This document shows, piece by piece, positions 1-10,764 of a stretch of 64,000 nucleotides of DNA. Both the position numbers and the translations under genes were made by a program. The notes under the pieces were generated by a model. It was not told where the DNA came from, searched no databases, and saw only the letters and a list, made by a program, of their open reading frames with translations. Origin of the DNA: Dactylorhiza incarnata (taxonomy: Eukaryota; Streptophyta; Magnoliopsida; Asparagales; Orchidaceae). Numbering within the stretch: the first letter of the stretch is position 1; each line of letters begins with the position of its first letter. The stretch is taken from assembly GCA_033032865.1 (NCBI GenBank), contig JAWHQI010000718.1, positions 186,001 through 250,000 on the forward strand, in the 5' to 3' direction.

Positions 1-41
1 GCTATCATAAACCCAACATGACAAATTCAGATGATAGCTTA

Positions 42-222
42 CAATTTAGGGGAGCGTTCACTTAGGGGGAGCATGTATTTAGGGGGAGCAATTCTAAATG
101 CTAAAATCAATAATTATCCTAAGTCATCACTCTCACACACACACAAGTATAGTTTCATCATGCTTATTTATTAATGCTTTGATTTATCATTAATAGATTT
201 GTTATTATCAAAAGGGGGAGTT
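42..222 (+). other. Sire-1 repeated polypurine-tract-like motifs
   Basis: Four AGGGGGAG-like blocks occur near 49, 64, 80 and 213; the last (AAAAGGGGGAG) directly precedes the LTR and is the likely primer for plus-strand DNA. Multiple PPT copies upstream of the 3' LTR are a known hallmark of Sireviruses. The same layout is seen in Sire-2 and, inverted, in Sire-4. Confidence 0.75.
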
Positions 223-1433
223 TGTTTGAACATGGTCTTCCGCATCTCCTAGGTTTCAGAATAACAAATTCCTATGTGTATTTGATCTTGTGTGTTTAAG
301 TGTGCAGGAAATCAAAGTCCACATGACTCAAGGATGGTTGTCCCCAAAATTGAGGCCAGAATTCCAACATGGCCACTAGCGCCAGCGGTAGCGATAGCAC
401 CCAGCGCTAGCGATGATTAGCGCAATTCCGACAGTGTTTTTAGAAGGAGCTAGCACCCGGCGGTAGCTACTAGCGCTGGCGGTAGCATGACGCACAAAAG
501 GCATAGAGCAAAATGTTGCCACTGATTGAAAATCCTACCGCGCAAAATGTTACTTAATCAGGGATAGCGCCGGCGGTAGCTACTAGCGCTGGCGGTTGCG
601 TGGCGCACAAGAGGCATAGAGCAAAATGTTGTCGCGGATTGAAGATCCTGCCGCTGCAAAACATTACTTAATTCGGGCTAGCGTCGGCGGTAGCGCTAGC
701 GCCGGCGGTAGCGCTGAGGCTATAAAATGGACACTTTGGCTCCGTCTTCATCATCCTCTAGAGATCCCAAATTCCTAGAGCCTCGTGCCACAGCATAGAG
801 AGGAGAGTTCGGAGAGATACTCCCACAAATCCATGAAGGCTTAAGGAGATCCGTGGAGAAGATTTCAACACGCTTCATCTTCGTGACTGAAAGACCGCAT
901 CGACTACGATCACACTCTGCGTCTTCGTCTACTTCTCCAAGAGATCTACATAGAGGGAGTTTTTATATTATTGTCTTTTTATTTCACATCTTTTCTGTAA
1001 TCGTTTAGTAAATTCGCCTCGTGTTGGCAACTAGGTCTAGGTAGGACTTAGGGCTGAAATTCGCCTCATGTTGGCGACTAGGTCTCAGGTGCAGGTCTAG
1101 GGGGTGCTCGAGGCCATATCCGGGGAAGGGTTGGCTAGAGCGGCTTGAGGCCGTATCCGGGGAAGGATCGGCTAAAGCCAACCAGTTCGTGGGGATACGA
1201 GTCAGTATAGAAAATGAAAAGAGCTTTTATTATTCGCCTCCGATCTCTAGCGTCGTAGAGATCAAGTTTTGTATAACTTATTTAATATTAATAAAGCTTG
1301 TCACTCTTTTTGTTTTACTTGACTTCTTGTTTTAATATTGCACTATTCCAAAGTTTTTCTAAATAAATGCTAAAGTTTTTTTAAAACCCTTATTCACCCC
1401 CCCCCCCCTCTAAGGGCGCCTACTGATCCAACA
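223..1433 (+). repeat. Sire-1 3' LTR
   Basis: LTR of about 1.21 kb starting TGTTTGAACATGG and ending GATCCAACA. U3 holds many copies of a GCTAGCGC/GGCGGTAGC motif between 375 and 716, including two exact TAGCGCCGGCGGTAGC sites at 565-580 and 697-712. A TATA box lies at 721-727. The end carries a C-run at 1397-1408 followed by CTCTAAGGG, the reverse complement of the conserved Sirevirus LTR block AGAGGGGGGTGAATA. Confidence 0.85.
721..727 (+). promoter_or_regulatory. TATA box of the Sire-1 LTR
   Basis: TATAAAA lies 8 bases after the last TAGCGCCGGCGGTAGC motif. The matching site in the Sire-2 3' LTR is intact (about 9974-9983), while in the Sire-2 5' LTR it reads TAGAAAA (3567-3573), a likely promoter-down change. 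Confidence 0.65.
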
Positions 1434-3071
1434 GGAGTTACGATGGGAAGATAGGCCAAACCTCCCTTTCACAAGATACTTAGTATTATTGGTGACTACC
1501 CAACACCACTCTCTTATGTTACTCTAGACTCCTATAATGGATTAAGATTCATCGGTAGTATTAATGTTCTCTTGAACACCAACACTCCACTTAAGAGTAT
1601 ACAACTCACACCCACCACTAGGGGAGGTCATGAATGGACTTTTACCCCTTCCACCATAGAGATGACCTACACAACCTCTCACTGAATAATCCGTTCCTAA
1701 GGACTCATGGAAAGACCCAAAACCACCAAACTAATTTTGGCTATCTGCAGCCCACTTCAATCTTAAGGGGAAAAGTTGACATTTGTAAAGGACCTATATG
1801 ACCCCATGGTTTTCATATAATGAACTACATATCCAGAGGTTGTTTATGGTCTATATAGAAGAAATATAAGTAATTTATATTTTCCTCCTTAATTATTTCT
1901 GTAAAAATCATTATAAGAATAATTGAGGTATAATTCAAATTTGTGAAGGAACTTCAACATACTTCTAACCAAATGACATGAATCAATTTCCTAGGGATTC
2001 TAATAAGTCAAAAAAAATCCTCCCACAGAGATTGACTATTTTACAATATCTTGAACCCATGTAATTTAAATAAATCATAATTACTAATTTTAACAAATGT
2101 ATAAGCAAAGTACAATAAATATCCATCCAAAAATTATGACAAAATTACCAATGCCCCATATTGACCAGAGAAGCTCACTGGACAATTTTCATATATTTCT
2201 AATCTCATTTAACCATATAAATAATTATTGCAAAGGAACCAGATTTAAATGAATTTGTGAAGGAACCACTACATAGACTCATCCAATATTTAATACAAAC
2301 ATTGTAGAGCATCATGATGACGTAAAAGGACTATCGGCCAAGTTCCATATTTTTAATAAATCATTTAGTCGTATAAATAATTAATTCAAGGGAACTGAAT
2401 ATAGTGAAATTGTGAAGGTAGCACTATAAATTCTCATCCAATAATTATAATACAATTTTCAGAGCATTATATTGACACTAGAGGCTCCCTGAATAAATTT
2501 CACTTTTTTTTCTAAAATCATATGACCATATAAATAATTCAAACCATGGAAACTGACTTTTGGCACATTGTGAAGGAATTACCAAATTATCTTATCCAAA
2601 AATTATAATAAAATTTCCAGAGGCTTATTGCATCATGAAAGGTTTACTGTCCAGGTTTCATAACTTTCCTAAAACATATGACTATACATTTTGCCTTTAA
2701 ATGAATGATTACCAAATTAAATAATAAATGTTCAGTGGGTTATAATGACTACAAAATTATCTAGAGTGTTTATTCACCCGATAAAACCATCTACAAAGTT
2801 TCGAGCCCATCCAATGGAGTTATGACACCATCCCCTTCACTTAACCCCAATATGCACACCTAGGGGTTGAACTAGGTTTTCTTGGTATTCTGACCCTAAA
2901 CCTTCTAAAATTACTTGTGGGGGTGTTTTATATGATAATAAAGAGGTGCCCCAAGTTTCATCACATTTGGTTGAGGGATGGCCACTCAAATCCACAAGTG
3001 CACCTTTTTGATGAACTAAAGTTAACTTTCTTAGGTGACCATGATTGAACACTAGATTACCATGTCTAATC
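1434..3071 (-). repeat. Tek-1 3' LTR, left segment
   Basis: Non-coding and AT-rich. The first 375 bases (1437-1810) match 27009-27385 closely, in the same direction; that region continues from the Tek-1 5' LTR. The rest, up to the Sire-2 insertion at 3072, contains repeated short blocks on the pattern 'ATTGTGAAGGAA ... CATCCAA' roughly every 150-170 bases (about 1940, 2255, 2410, 2570), a decayed tandem repeat. Short open frames here have no recognisable product. Assignment to an LTR is inferred from the duplicate. Confidence 0.6.
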
Positions 3072-4350
3072 AGTTGGAACATGGTCTTCCGCATCTCCTA
3101 GGTTTGAGGATAACAAATCCTATGTGTATTTGATCTTGTGTGTTTAAGTGTGCAGGAAAACAAGTCCACATGACTCAAGGATAACATAAGAATGTTGCGC
3201 CCAAGTTTGGAGCCAAAACTCAAAACTGGCCGCTAGAGCAGGCGGTAGCTCCGGCGGTAGCTGTTAGAGCAGGCGGTAGCTGCTAAAGCAGGCGGTAACT
3301 GCTAAAGCAGGCGGTAACTGCTAAAGCAGGCGGTAGCTGCTAGCGCAGGCACTAGCGCTTGAAAGCGCAAAAGTGAAATTTAAGCTGTCGGGATGCATAT
3401 ATAGAAAGCAGATAGCGCCGGCGGTAGATGATAGCGCCGGACTGTAGCGTAAAGCAATAGAGGAAGGCAGTCGGCTTGCTTAAAATGAAGAATTCTCATG
3501 CGGAGAATATTTCCTAAACCGGGATAGCGCCGGCGGTAGCGATAGCGCAGGCGCTAGCTCCAAGGCTAGAAAAAGGACCCCTTTGATCTGTCTTCTTCAT
3601 CCTCTTGAGATCCAAAATTCCAGAGCTTCGTGCCACAGTATAGAGAGGAAGGTTCAGAGAGATACTCCCACAAATCCATAAAGGCTAAAGGAGATCCATG
3701 GAGAAGATTTCAACACGCGTCATCATCGTGATGAAAGACCGCATCGACTACGATCATACTATGCGGGCCTTCATCCACTTCTACAAGAGATCCATATTGG
3801 GAGTATTTATATTGTTGTTATTTCATTTATCCATCTCTTTTAAATCGTGTAGTAAATTTGCCTCGTGTTGGCGACTAGGTCTGGGTAGGACTTAGGGCAG
3901 AAATTCACCTCGTGTTGGCGACTAGGTCTCGGGTGTAGGTCTAGGGGGTGCTCGAGGCCATATCCGAGGAAGGGTTGGCTAGAGCGGCTTGAGGCCGTAT
4001 TTGGGGAAGGATCGACTAAAGCCAACTGGTTCATGGGGATACGAGTCGGTATAACAAACAAAAAGAGTCTTTCATATTTCGCTTTGATTTCTAGCGTCAT
4101 TGAAATAAAAATTTGTAATCAATTTTATTAATAATAATCATGTCTCTCTTTGTGTTATAAAATTGATTTGTTCTTCATTTATCTAAATTGTTTATTATCC
4201 TCTCCTTTATTATAAAACAATTTAGATCTTTATTCAAAATCACTATTTTGATCTCTTATCATAAGCAAGTATTTCAAAATATAATATAAGTTTTTAAAAC
4301 CCTTATTCACCCCCCCCCCACCCCCTCTAAGGGTGCCTACCGATCCAACA
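3072..4350 (+). repeat. Sire-2 5' LTR
   Basis: 1279-bp LTR; the first base has changed (AGTTGGAAC against TGTTGGAAC in the 3' copy). U3 contains a run of GCTAAAGCAGGCGGTA(A/G) repeats at 3229-3350 and an exact TAGCGCCGGCGGTAGC at 3525-3540. The TATA box is altered (3567-3573). A C-rich block at 4310-4325 and CTCTAAGGG precede the end GATCCAACA. Confidence 0.88.
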
Positions 4351-4351
4351 A

Positions 4352-4363
4352 GTGGTATCAGAG
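4352..4363 (+). other. Sire-2 primer-binding site (tRNA-Met)
   Basis: TGGTATCAGAGG starts one base after the LTR. It matches the complement of the 3' end of plant initiator tRNA-Met (TGGTATCAGAGC) except for the last base, and would prime minus-strand DNA. Confidence 0.88.
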
Positions 4364-4398
4364 GGGTTTTATTCCAATCGGCTTAACAACCGGGAATA

Positions 4399-5775
4399 AT
4401 GGCATCTCATGATCTCGCTTCTATTAGTGGGGGTAATTTTTATGAAGAAGGAAAATCACTAGCACCACCATTATTTGAAGGAAGAAATTTTAAAGGATGG
4501 AAAATATTAATGGAAATTTTTCTTAAAGCTTTAGATGAAAAAGTTTGGAATATTACTATTAAAAAGCCACCTAGCGTATTAAATAAAAACGAAATGGTTT
4601 TAAATGCAAAATCTATGAATAGTCTATTTTGTGCGTTAGATCAAAATATTTCCAAACTCATTCATACTTTTCCTACTACATATGAGATGTGGAATTTTCT
4701 TGAAATAACTTATGATTCTCCATCTATAGGCATGAATGGAACACAATAGAAGAAGTACATACAAGCATCCACCATAAGTCAAGGAGATCTCTCTTATTGC
4801 AAAACCATAGAAATCATGAAAATTGACTTAAACGAAGAGAGCAATACATCAAGAGAAAAAGAAGATGAAATTTCATCTATGAAGGAGGAAGGCCTAGAAG
4901 ACGGCGAAGGAACCTCATGTTCACATCTTGCCTCTTCCGATAGCGTTGTAAGAAAGTCTAATTCTTTCTCTTATTTCCATATACAAAAAAATGCTAAACG
5001 TAGGAATGAAGAAATTAAAAATTGCTAATAAGAGATTACGTTTAGAAAATAAAACTTTGAAAGCAAATGTGAATGAAGAATCCAAAAAGGATGTGTTTGA
5101 ATCTAAATCATGCTCTTGATTTGAAAACTATACACCTTATTTTGATTATAATAATATTAAAGAAAAATTCAAGGATTTAGAAAAAGAACTTTTAATTTCA
5201 AAAGAACATAACGAAAAATTGATAAACAAAAATAATATTCTCTCATAAACTAGAATCTTTAAAATCACTCTTTCAAAAAGGATTAAATAATTTTAAATAT
5301 CTTATTTCTAGTTTATCATCAAACATGTGTAAAACTTCTACTAGTATGTTAAAACATATTAAACATGCACCTAGTAAAATGTTTAATCACACAAACATAA
5401 TGAATTCTAACCCACATTATGTATCTCCCAAATTAAATTCTAATGTGCACAAATTTCCTATGAAAAATAATTTAAAAAGTGATTCATTATTTTAAACCTA
5501 AGTTTAATGAATATGGAAATTTGATGCATAATATTAAATCAAAATATGAATGGAGACCCAAAATAAAAAATGAAACATTAACTCCACTTGAAAGAATTCA
5601 TTCATTGTCGTCTCCCCAAAAATTATCACGCTATATTTGGGTACCTAAAGGAACCGTTACACTTGGTTCCCTTTGGATACCCAAATCTCTCATCTACTAG
5701 TATCATCCAAATGCATGAAGTAGAATATTCTCAAATTGAAGTATACAAATTTCTACTTCATGATGTGCTTTAATG
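4399..5775 (+). pseudogene. Sire-2 Gag-like frame, broken
   Basis: The first 116 codons (4399-4749) are open from an ATG 48 bases after the LTR. They resemble copia Gag N-termini of the UBN2 type: a Trp-containing GRNFKGWKI motif at about residues 29-37 and a MWNFLE motif near residue 98. After a stop at 4747-4749 the similarity continues in shifted frames: a charged serine-rich stretch (4816-5028), a lysine/glutamate-rich region with coiled-coil character to about 5470, and a tail with YIWVPKGT (about 5632-5655), a motif seen at the end of Sirevirus Gag. No zinc knuckle is visible. Gag would form the particle shell; this copy cannot make a full one. Confidence 0.7.
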
Positions 5776-8700
5776 TCTTTTCTATTTTTTCTTTTTGTTT
5801 TCTTTTTAAGCCATCATGTCATGGTCATCTAATATAATATTTGAAATTTTGACTTTATCCCCTAAAGCCTAAATGAAGTGTGCAAATCAAAGTAAATCAA
5901 AAGTAAAAGTCAAGTATTTTTTTATTTATAAATGACCAATCTATTACTATTAAAATCATTACCCATAAATATCATATAGTATTCACATAAATTAAACTAT
6001 AAATTTGCTATAAGATATTTCAAATTAAATCCAGTTATTAGGCTATTAAGCTTTTTAACCTTCACCAACAAGTGGTTTAGAGAAATAACATGATCTAAAA
6101 GAAACTTCATGATCTAAATAAAAGCTCAACTTTCAATATGGTTGTCTTTGTTCACAACAAAAAATTATATTGTGTTCACGCCTTGATGTCAAACATGATC
6201 TAAACCATCATTATTGTTCGCCTATCAAAAATCACATATATATATATATTCAAAATTCTTAATTAAAAGAAAATCACTAAAATATATTGAAAGAATTTAC
6301 CTTCATAATAAATATTGAATTCACAAGCACCACCATGATCTATTGATGTCCTTTGCTAAAATTCTCTAACATCATATATCATAAGTCATATCAAAAGTCT
6401 TCTAAAAATAATTATTTCTATCACAATTATGTGAATTATAATTGATATAATAATTGATGACAATTGATATTATAATTACATACCATGGTTGGTGTATTAT
6501 GTGTGTATTGTGATTTATTTCTAGTTTAGACCTTTGAATCATCTTGATATCAAATCAAATAAAATCATCACTTCATTCTAGGTTTTTGAGTTAAAACACA
6601 TTCATAAACGTAATTTTGCAATTTTTAACCATCTAAACATCTCCTAAAAATCTGAAATTTCTGCATGAAACTACTATTAGGAGACTTAATCAAGATCAAC
6701 AATTAAAAATTTCAAAATCATCAAAAATCATGTACTATTTCCCGCGCTAGCGCTAACGCCGGTGCTAGCGCACCTATTTGTTTTTCTGTATTCTTAAAAT
6801 TTTGAAAAATTCTTAAAAATATATTAATCTATATGTACTATTTATTTTTGCACTTCTAATTTTATTTCATTTTTGAAAAATCAAATACAAAAATACAAAA
6901 GCCAAATTACAAAAAAAATATGTTTTGCCTTTTTGTTTTTGTCATTTGTTTAAAATCTATTTTTTTATGCAAAAATCCAATACAAAAATATAAAACAAAA
7001 ACAAGTATCAAAAATTATTATTTTGAACTTAACTTTTCTATTTACATGTATCTTGCGAAAGGGTGATTTGGGCTATCATCCCATCACATCACCTAGTACC
7101 GGGCAAACCTCTCACAGGGTAGACCTCGGGAAATCCAAGATCAAATTATAAGAGTTCAAACTTTAAATTAAAATTATTTCTCAAAAAATATCAAAAATAC
7201 TGTATAGATTTCATTGAAAATCAAGCATGATTTAACCCATCGTTTAGAACTTTCTATAATGTTGCAATTTATCTTTTCAAACTACTTTGAACATGTTTTT
7301 AATCATGCTTTGATATATCTATTAATATGTGCATCAATTATATTGTAAAAGTTGTGTAGAACCAAGCTTAGCATGCCTCTAAGTATGAGTAAATAGTTTT
7401 ATGTTTGATAATGATATTTATTCACTCACTTATTTTGGCATTGTCTACATATGTGTTTAATCTAAGAATGCTTGTGTATGTTTTGTATTAGTACAATGAA
7501 TTAAAATTGCATAAGTATTTTACCTACACTACCTTTATTTGCACTTTTAAAAGTTAAGAAAAGTGGTTATGTTTTCATAAATTATATTGGTTTGCAAAAC
7601 AAGTGTATTCGGAGAACTTTGTACAAAACAAAAATCATAAAATAAAGTGACAAAGATAACTCCACCAAGCACTACTTGAACCTCATGATAAGTCTTAATA
7701 AGCATTGTGAGGTTGAGCACCTTGGAAAAATAGGAAAGTATCTAGTGCAAACCATATCTTTCTTTCAAAATAAAAAACCACTTACTCTTAAGTACACCAG
7801 ATCACTAGTCTCAACATTAAAATAAAATAAAATATGTGATCCCCCAAAGCACTACTTTTCACCCTGATAAGTCTTAATGAGCATTGTGTGTGCAAAGCAC
7901 CTTGGTAGTTGTACGTTTTTTTGTGTGCATTGAAGTTTGTGGAAGTAAAACTATTTGTGTTTTATTGTGCTCTTTACTTTATATATTTCTTGTATTTTTG
8001 ATTAAAACATTCGTTTACTCTATTCAAAATACACTTATGTGCACATCATTATCTTCCATAACACTTCTTCTCATGAGTATTGGATCCTAATGCTAAAATT
8101 CTATAATACTCTTTCTATTTAAATGCACAAGATAACTTAGCATGCTTTCTACAATGTTTGGTATGTTTTGAAATTGTGAATTAAAATAACATTGTAGTAA
8201 TCTCTTGTTGATAACTTTATTTCATGCTTGGTTACTTTATTGTTAGACTTAAAGATTTTAATTGAAACAATGATTTACTAAAACATCTTCTTTATGAAAT
8301 TTAACTCATATATCTTTTTATGGATCATCATTGATTACAATAAGATGTTTCTTGTATTTCGATAAGTCTTCCGCATCATATCCATATAATTGTTTTACCT
8401 TGCACTTTCATGCTTATTTAAAGTCTTTTATTTTGTGTGCATCCTCACTTGAATCTTAACATTCCTTTCTTTCAACAAGTGGTATACTTGCTTGGTAAAC
8501 TTTATATTGGTTGCTTTAAACAAGAATATTTTTTTATGCTAAAGACTCTGATTTATTTCTATGAAAATATTTTAATACTAAAACTTTGATTTATTAATGG
8601 ATTAGCTATGTGAACTTTTCTTTAAAAATTCAAATATTAAAACCCATTGGCTATGAAATTATAATTTGATTTAAAACGCTTTAATGTATCCAATAATTAT

Positions 8701-9290
8701 TATCCATGATTACATATCTCACCATAGCGGGGGCGTAGGGTTGTAGACATTAGATAACCTAACCTCTAAGTCATGTCTTGTCCTTAACCGGGGAGGGTTC
8801 CAGTGGGGCCTTCAGTGGGGCCTTGCGAGGCACTAGGGGGAAAGAGTGCTGGGTTGAGTTTTTCTAGTGTTTGCATATGGGACTAACACCCCAACCTATG
8901 GCATGTATGCAGCTCCTCATGCCCATCCGTCACTTAGTACGGGGCTAGGGTGTAGAAATAGTGTCTGGGTAGATTAGTTCCTTGGAAATAAATTACATTT
9001 TTATGCTTAAAACTCTTATATAAAAAGGAAAAACTAACATGAGAATATTGAGTACTTGACAAATGTTATATTGTTCATCTTTAAGCTAAAAACTCTAATC
9101 TATTTCAATGAAAAGTATTCTAAAACTCCTTATCATTTCCTTCTCTCTAAAAGCTCGATCATGCCTTTATCCTCTAATCAAATCTTATCTGTGTTTTGCC
9201 TCCTTACCCACTTTTGCTAATAACAAAAGCGGGAGAACTAACATGATAAATATAATCCACTATCAAAATAGAAAACTAACATGATTAATT
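5776..9290 (+). other. Sire-2 non-coding internal region
   Basis: About 3.5 kb of AT-rich DNA with no recognisable domain on either strand. A 68-codon frame at 7884-8090 is hydrophobic and cysteine-rich but lies in low-complexity sequence and is not called. Two parts stand out from the AT-rich background: 7049-7142, which matches part of the Tek-1 LTR, and the GC-richer 8720-8960 with a duplicated AGTGGGGCCTT (near 8802 and 8813). Copia pol should be here; it is absent. Confidence 0.7.
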
Positions 9291-9302
9291 AAGATGATAG
9301 CT

Positions 9303-9484
9303 TACATATTAGGGGAGCATTCACTTAGGGGGAGCATTTATGTAGTGGGAGCAATTCTAAATGCTAAAATCGATAATTATCCCAATTCATCACTCTCACA
9401 CACACACAAGTAAGTTTCATCATGCTTATATATTAATGCTCTGATTTATCATTAATGGATTTGTTATTATCAAAAGGGGGAGTT
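9303..9484 (+). other. Sire-2 PPT-like cluster and polypurine tract
   Basis: GGGGAGC and GGGGGAGC blocks near 9313, 9328 and (decayed) 9347, then AAAAGGGGGAG at 9471-9481 just before the 3' LTR. Same arrangement as in Sire-1. Confidence 0.75.
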
Positions 9485-10759
9485 TGTTGGAACATGGTCT
9501 TCCGCACCTCCTAGGTTTGAGAATAACAAATCCTATGTGTATGTGATCTTGTGTGTTTAAGTGTGCAGGAAAACAAGTCCACATGACTCAAGGATAACAT
9601 AAGAATGTTGCGCCCAAGTTTGGAGCCAAAACTCAAAACTTGGCCGCTATAGTAGGCGGTAGCTCAGGAGGTAGCTCCGACGATAGCTGTCAGAGCAGGC
9701 GGTAGCTGCTAAAGCAGGCGGTAGCTGCTAGCGCAGGTGGTAGCTGCTAGCGCAGGCGCTAGTGCTTGAAAGCACAAAAGTGAAATTCAAGATGGCGGGA
9801 TGCATATATAGAAAGCAGATAGCGCTAGCGGTAGCCTGATAGCACCTGGCGGTAGCGCAAAGCAATAGAGGAAGGCGACCGACTTTCTTAAAATGAAGGA
9901 TTCTCATGCGGAGAATATTTCCTAAACCGGGATAGCGCCGGCGGTAGCGATAGCGCAGGTGCTAGCTCCAAGGCTATAAAAAGGACCCCTTTGAGCCGTC
10001 TTCTTCATCCTCTTAAGATCCAAAATTCTAGAGCTTCAGTGCCACAGCATAGAGAGGAAGGTTCAGAGAGATACTCCCACAAATCCATAAAGGTTTAAGG
10101 AGATCCGTGGAGAAGATTTCAACACGCGTCATCATCGTGACGAAAGACCGCATCGACTACTATCATACTCTGCGAGCCTTCGGCCACTTCTCCAAGAGAT
10201 CCATATAAGGAGTTTTTATATTGTTGTTATTTCATTTATCCATCTCTTTTAAATCGTTTAGTAAATTCGCCCCGTGTTGGCGACTAGGTCTGAGTAGGAC
10301 TTAGGGCAGAAATTCGCCTCGTGTTGGCGACTAGGTCTCGGGTGTAGGTCTAGGGGGTGCTCGAGGCCATATCCGGGGAAGGGTTGGCTAGAGAGGCTTG
10401 AGGCCGTATCCGGGGGAGGATCGGCTAAAGCCAACCGGTTCGTGGGGATACGAGTCGGTATAGAAAACAAAAGGAGTCTTTCATATTTTGCTTTGATTTC
10501 TAGCGTCATTGAAATTAAAATTTTGTAATCAATTTTATTAATAATAATCATGTCTCTCTTTGTGTAATAAAATTGATTTGTTCTTCATTTATCTAAATTG
10601 TTTATTATCCTCTCCTTTATTATAAAACAATTTAAATCTTTATTCAAAATCACTATTTTGATCTCGTATCATAAGCAAGTATTTTAAAATATAATATAAG
10701 TTTTAAAAACCCTTATTCACCCCCCCCCCCCCCCTCTAAGGGCGCCTACCGATCCAACA
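9485..10759 (+). repeat. Sire-2 3' LTR
   Basis: 1275-bp LTR, TGTTGGAAC to GATCCAACA, close to the 5' copy with scattered substitutions and small indels. It has fewer GCTAAAGCAGGCGGTAGC units than the 5' copy (9650-9760). An exact TAGCGCCGGCGGTAGC lies at 9933-9948, a TATA box at about 9974-9983, and a 15-base C-run at 10720-10734. It is followed by TSD TAATC. Confidence 0.9.
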
Positions 10760-10764
10760 TAATC

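Larger units (their letters stand above)
1..1433 (+). mobile_element. Sire-1: 3' end of a plus-strand Sirevirus (copia)
   Basis: The left edge carries the end of the internal region (1-222) and the complete 3' LTR (223-1433) of an element whose body lies outside the window. The sequence runs parallel to the 3' end of Sire-2 (about 9290-10759), including the stretch of CA repeats near 131, the purine-rich blocks and the whole LTR. It is inserted in Tek-1 LTR sequence: the bases after 1433 match 27006 onward. The left target duplication cannot be seen. Confidence 0.85.
3072..10759 (+). mobile_element. Sire-2: complete non-autonomous Sirevirus (copia), 7.7 kb
   Basis: Two LTRs (3072-4350 and 9485-10759), a tRNA-Met primer site at 4352, a purine tract at 9471-9481 and a perfect 5-bp target duplication TAATC (3067-3071 and 10760-10764) define the element. 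It encodes only a Gag-like frame near its 5' end. No protease, integrase, reverse transcriptase or RNase H is recognisable in the 3.5 kb that follows. It therefore looks like a non-autonomous derivative that would depend on enzymes from related elements such as Sire-3. It interrupts the Tek-1 3' LTR. Confidence 0.9.

Noticed and set aside
7884..8090. 68-codon hydrophobic frame in Sire-2
   Set aside because: Hydrophobicity follows from T-rich DNA; no homologue in the related elements of this window.
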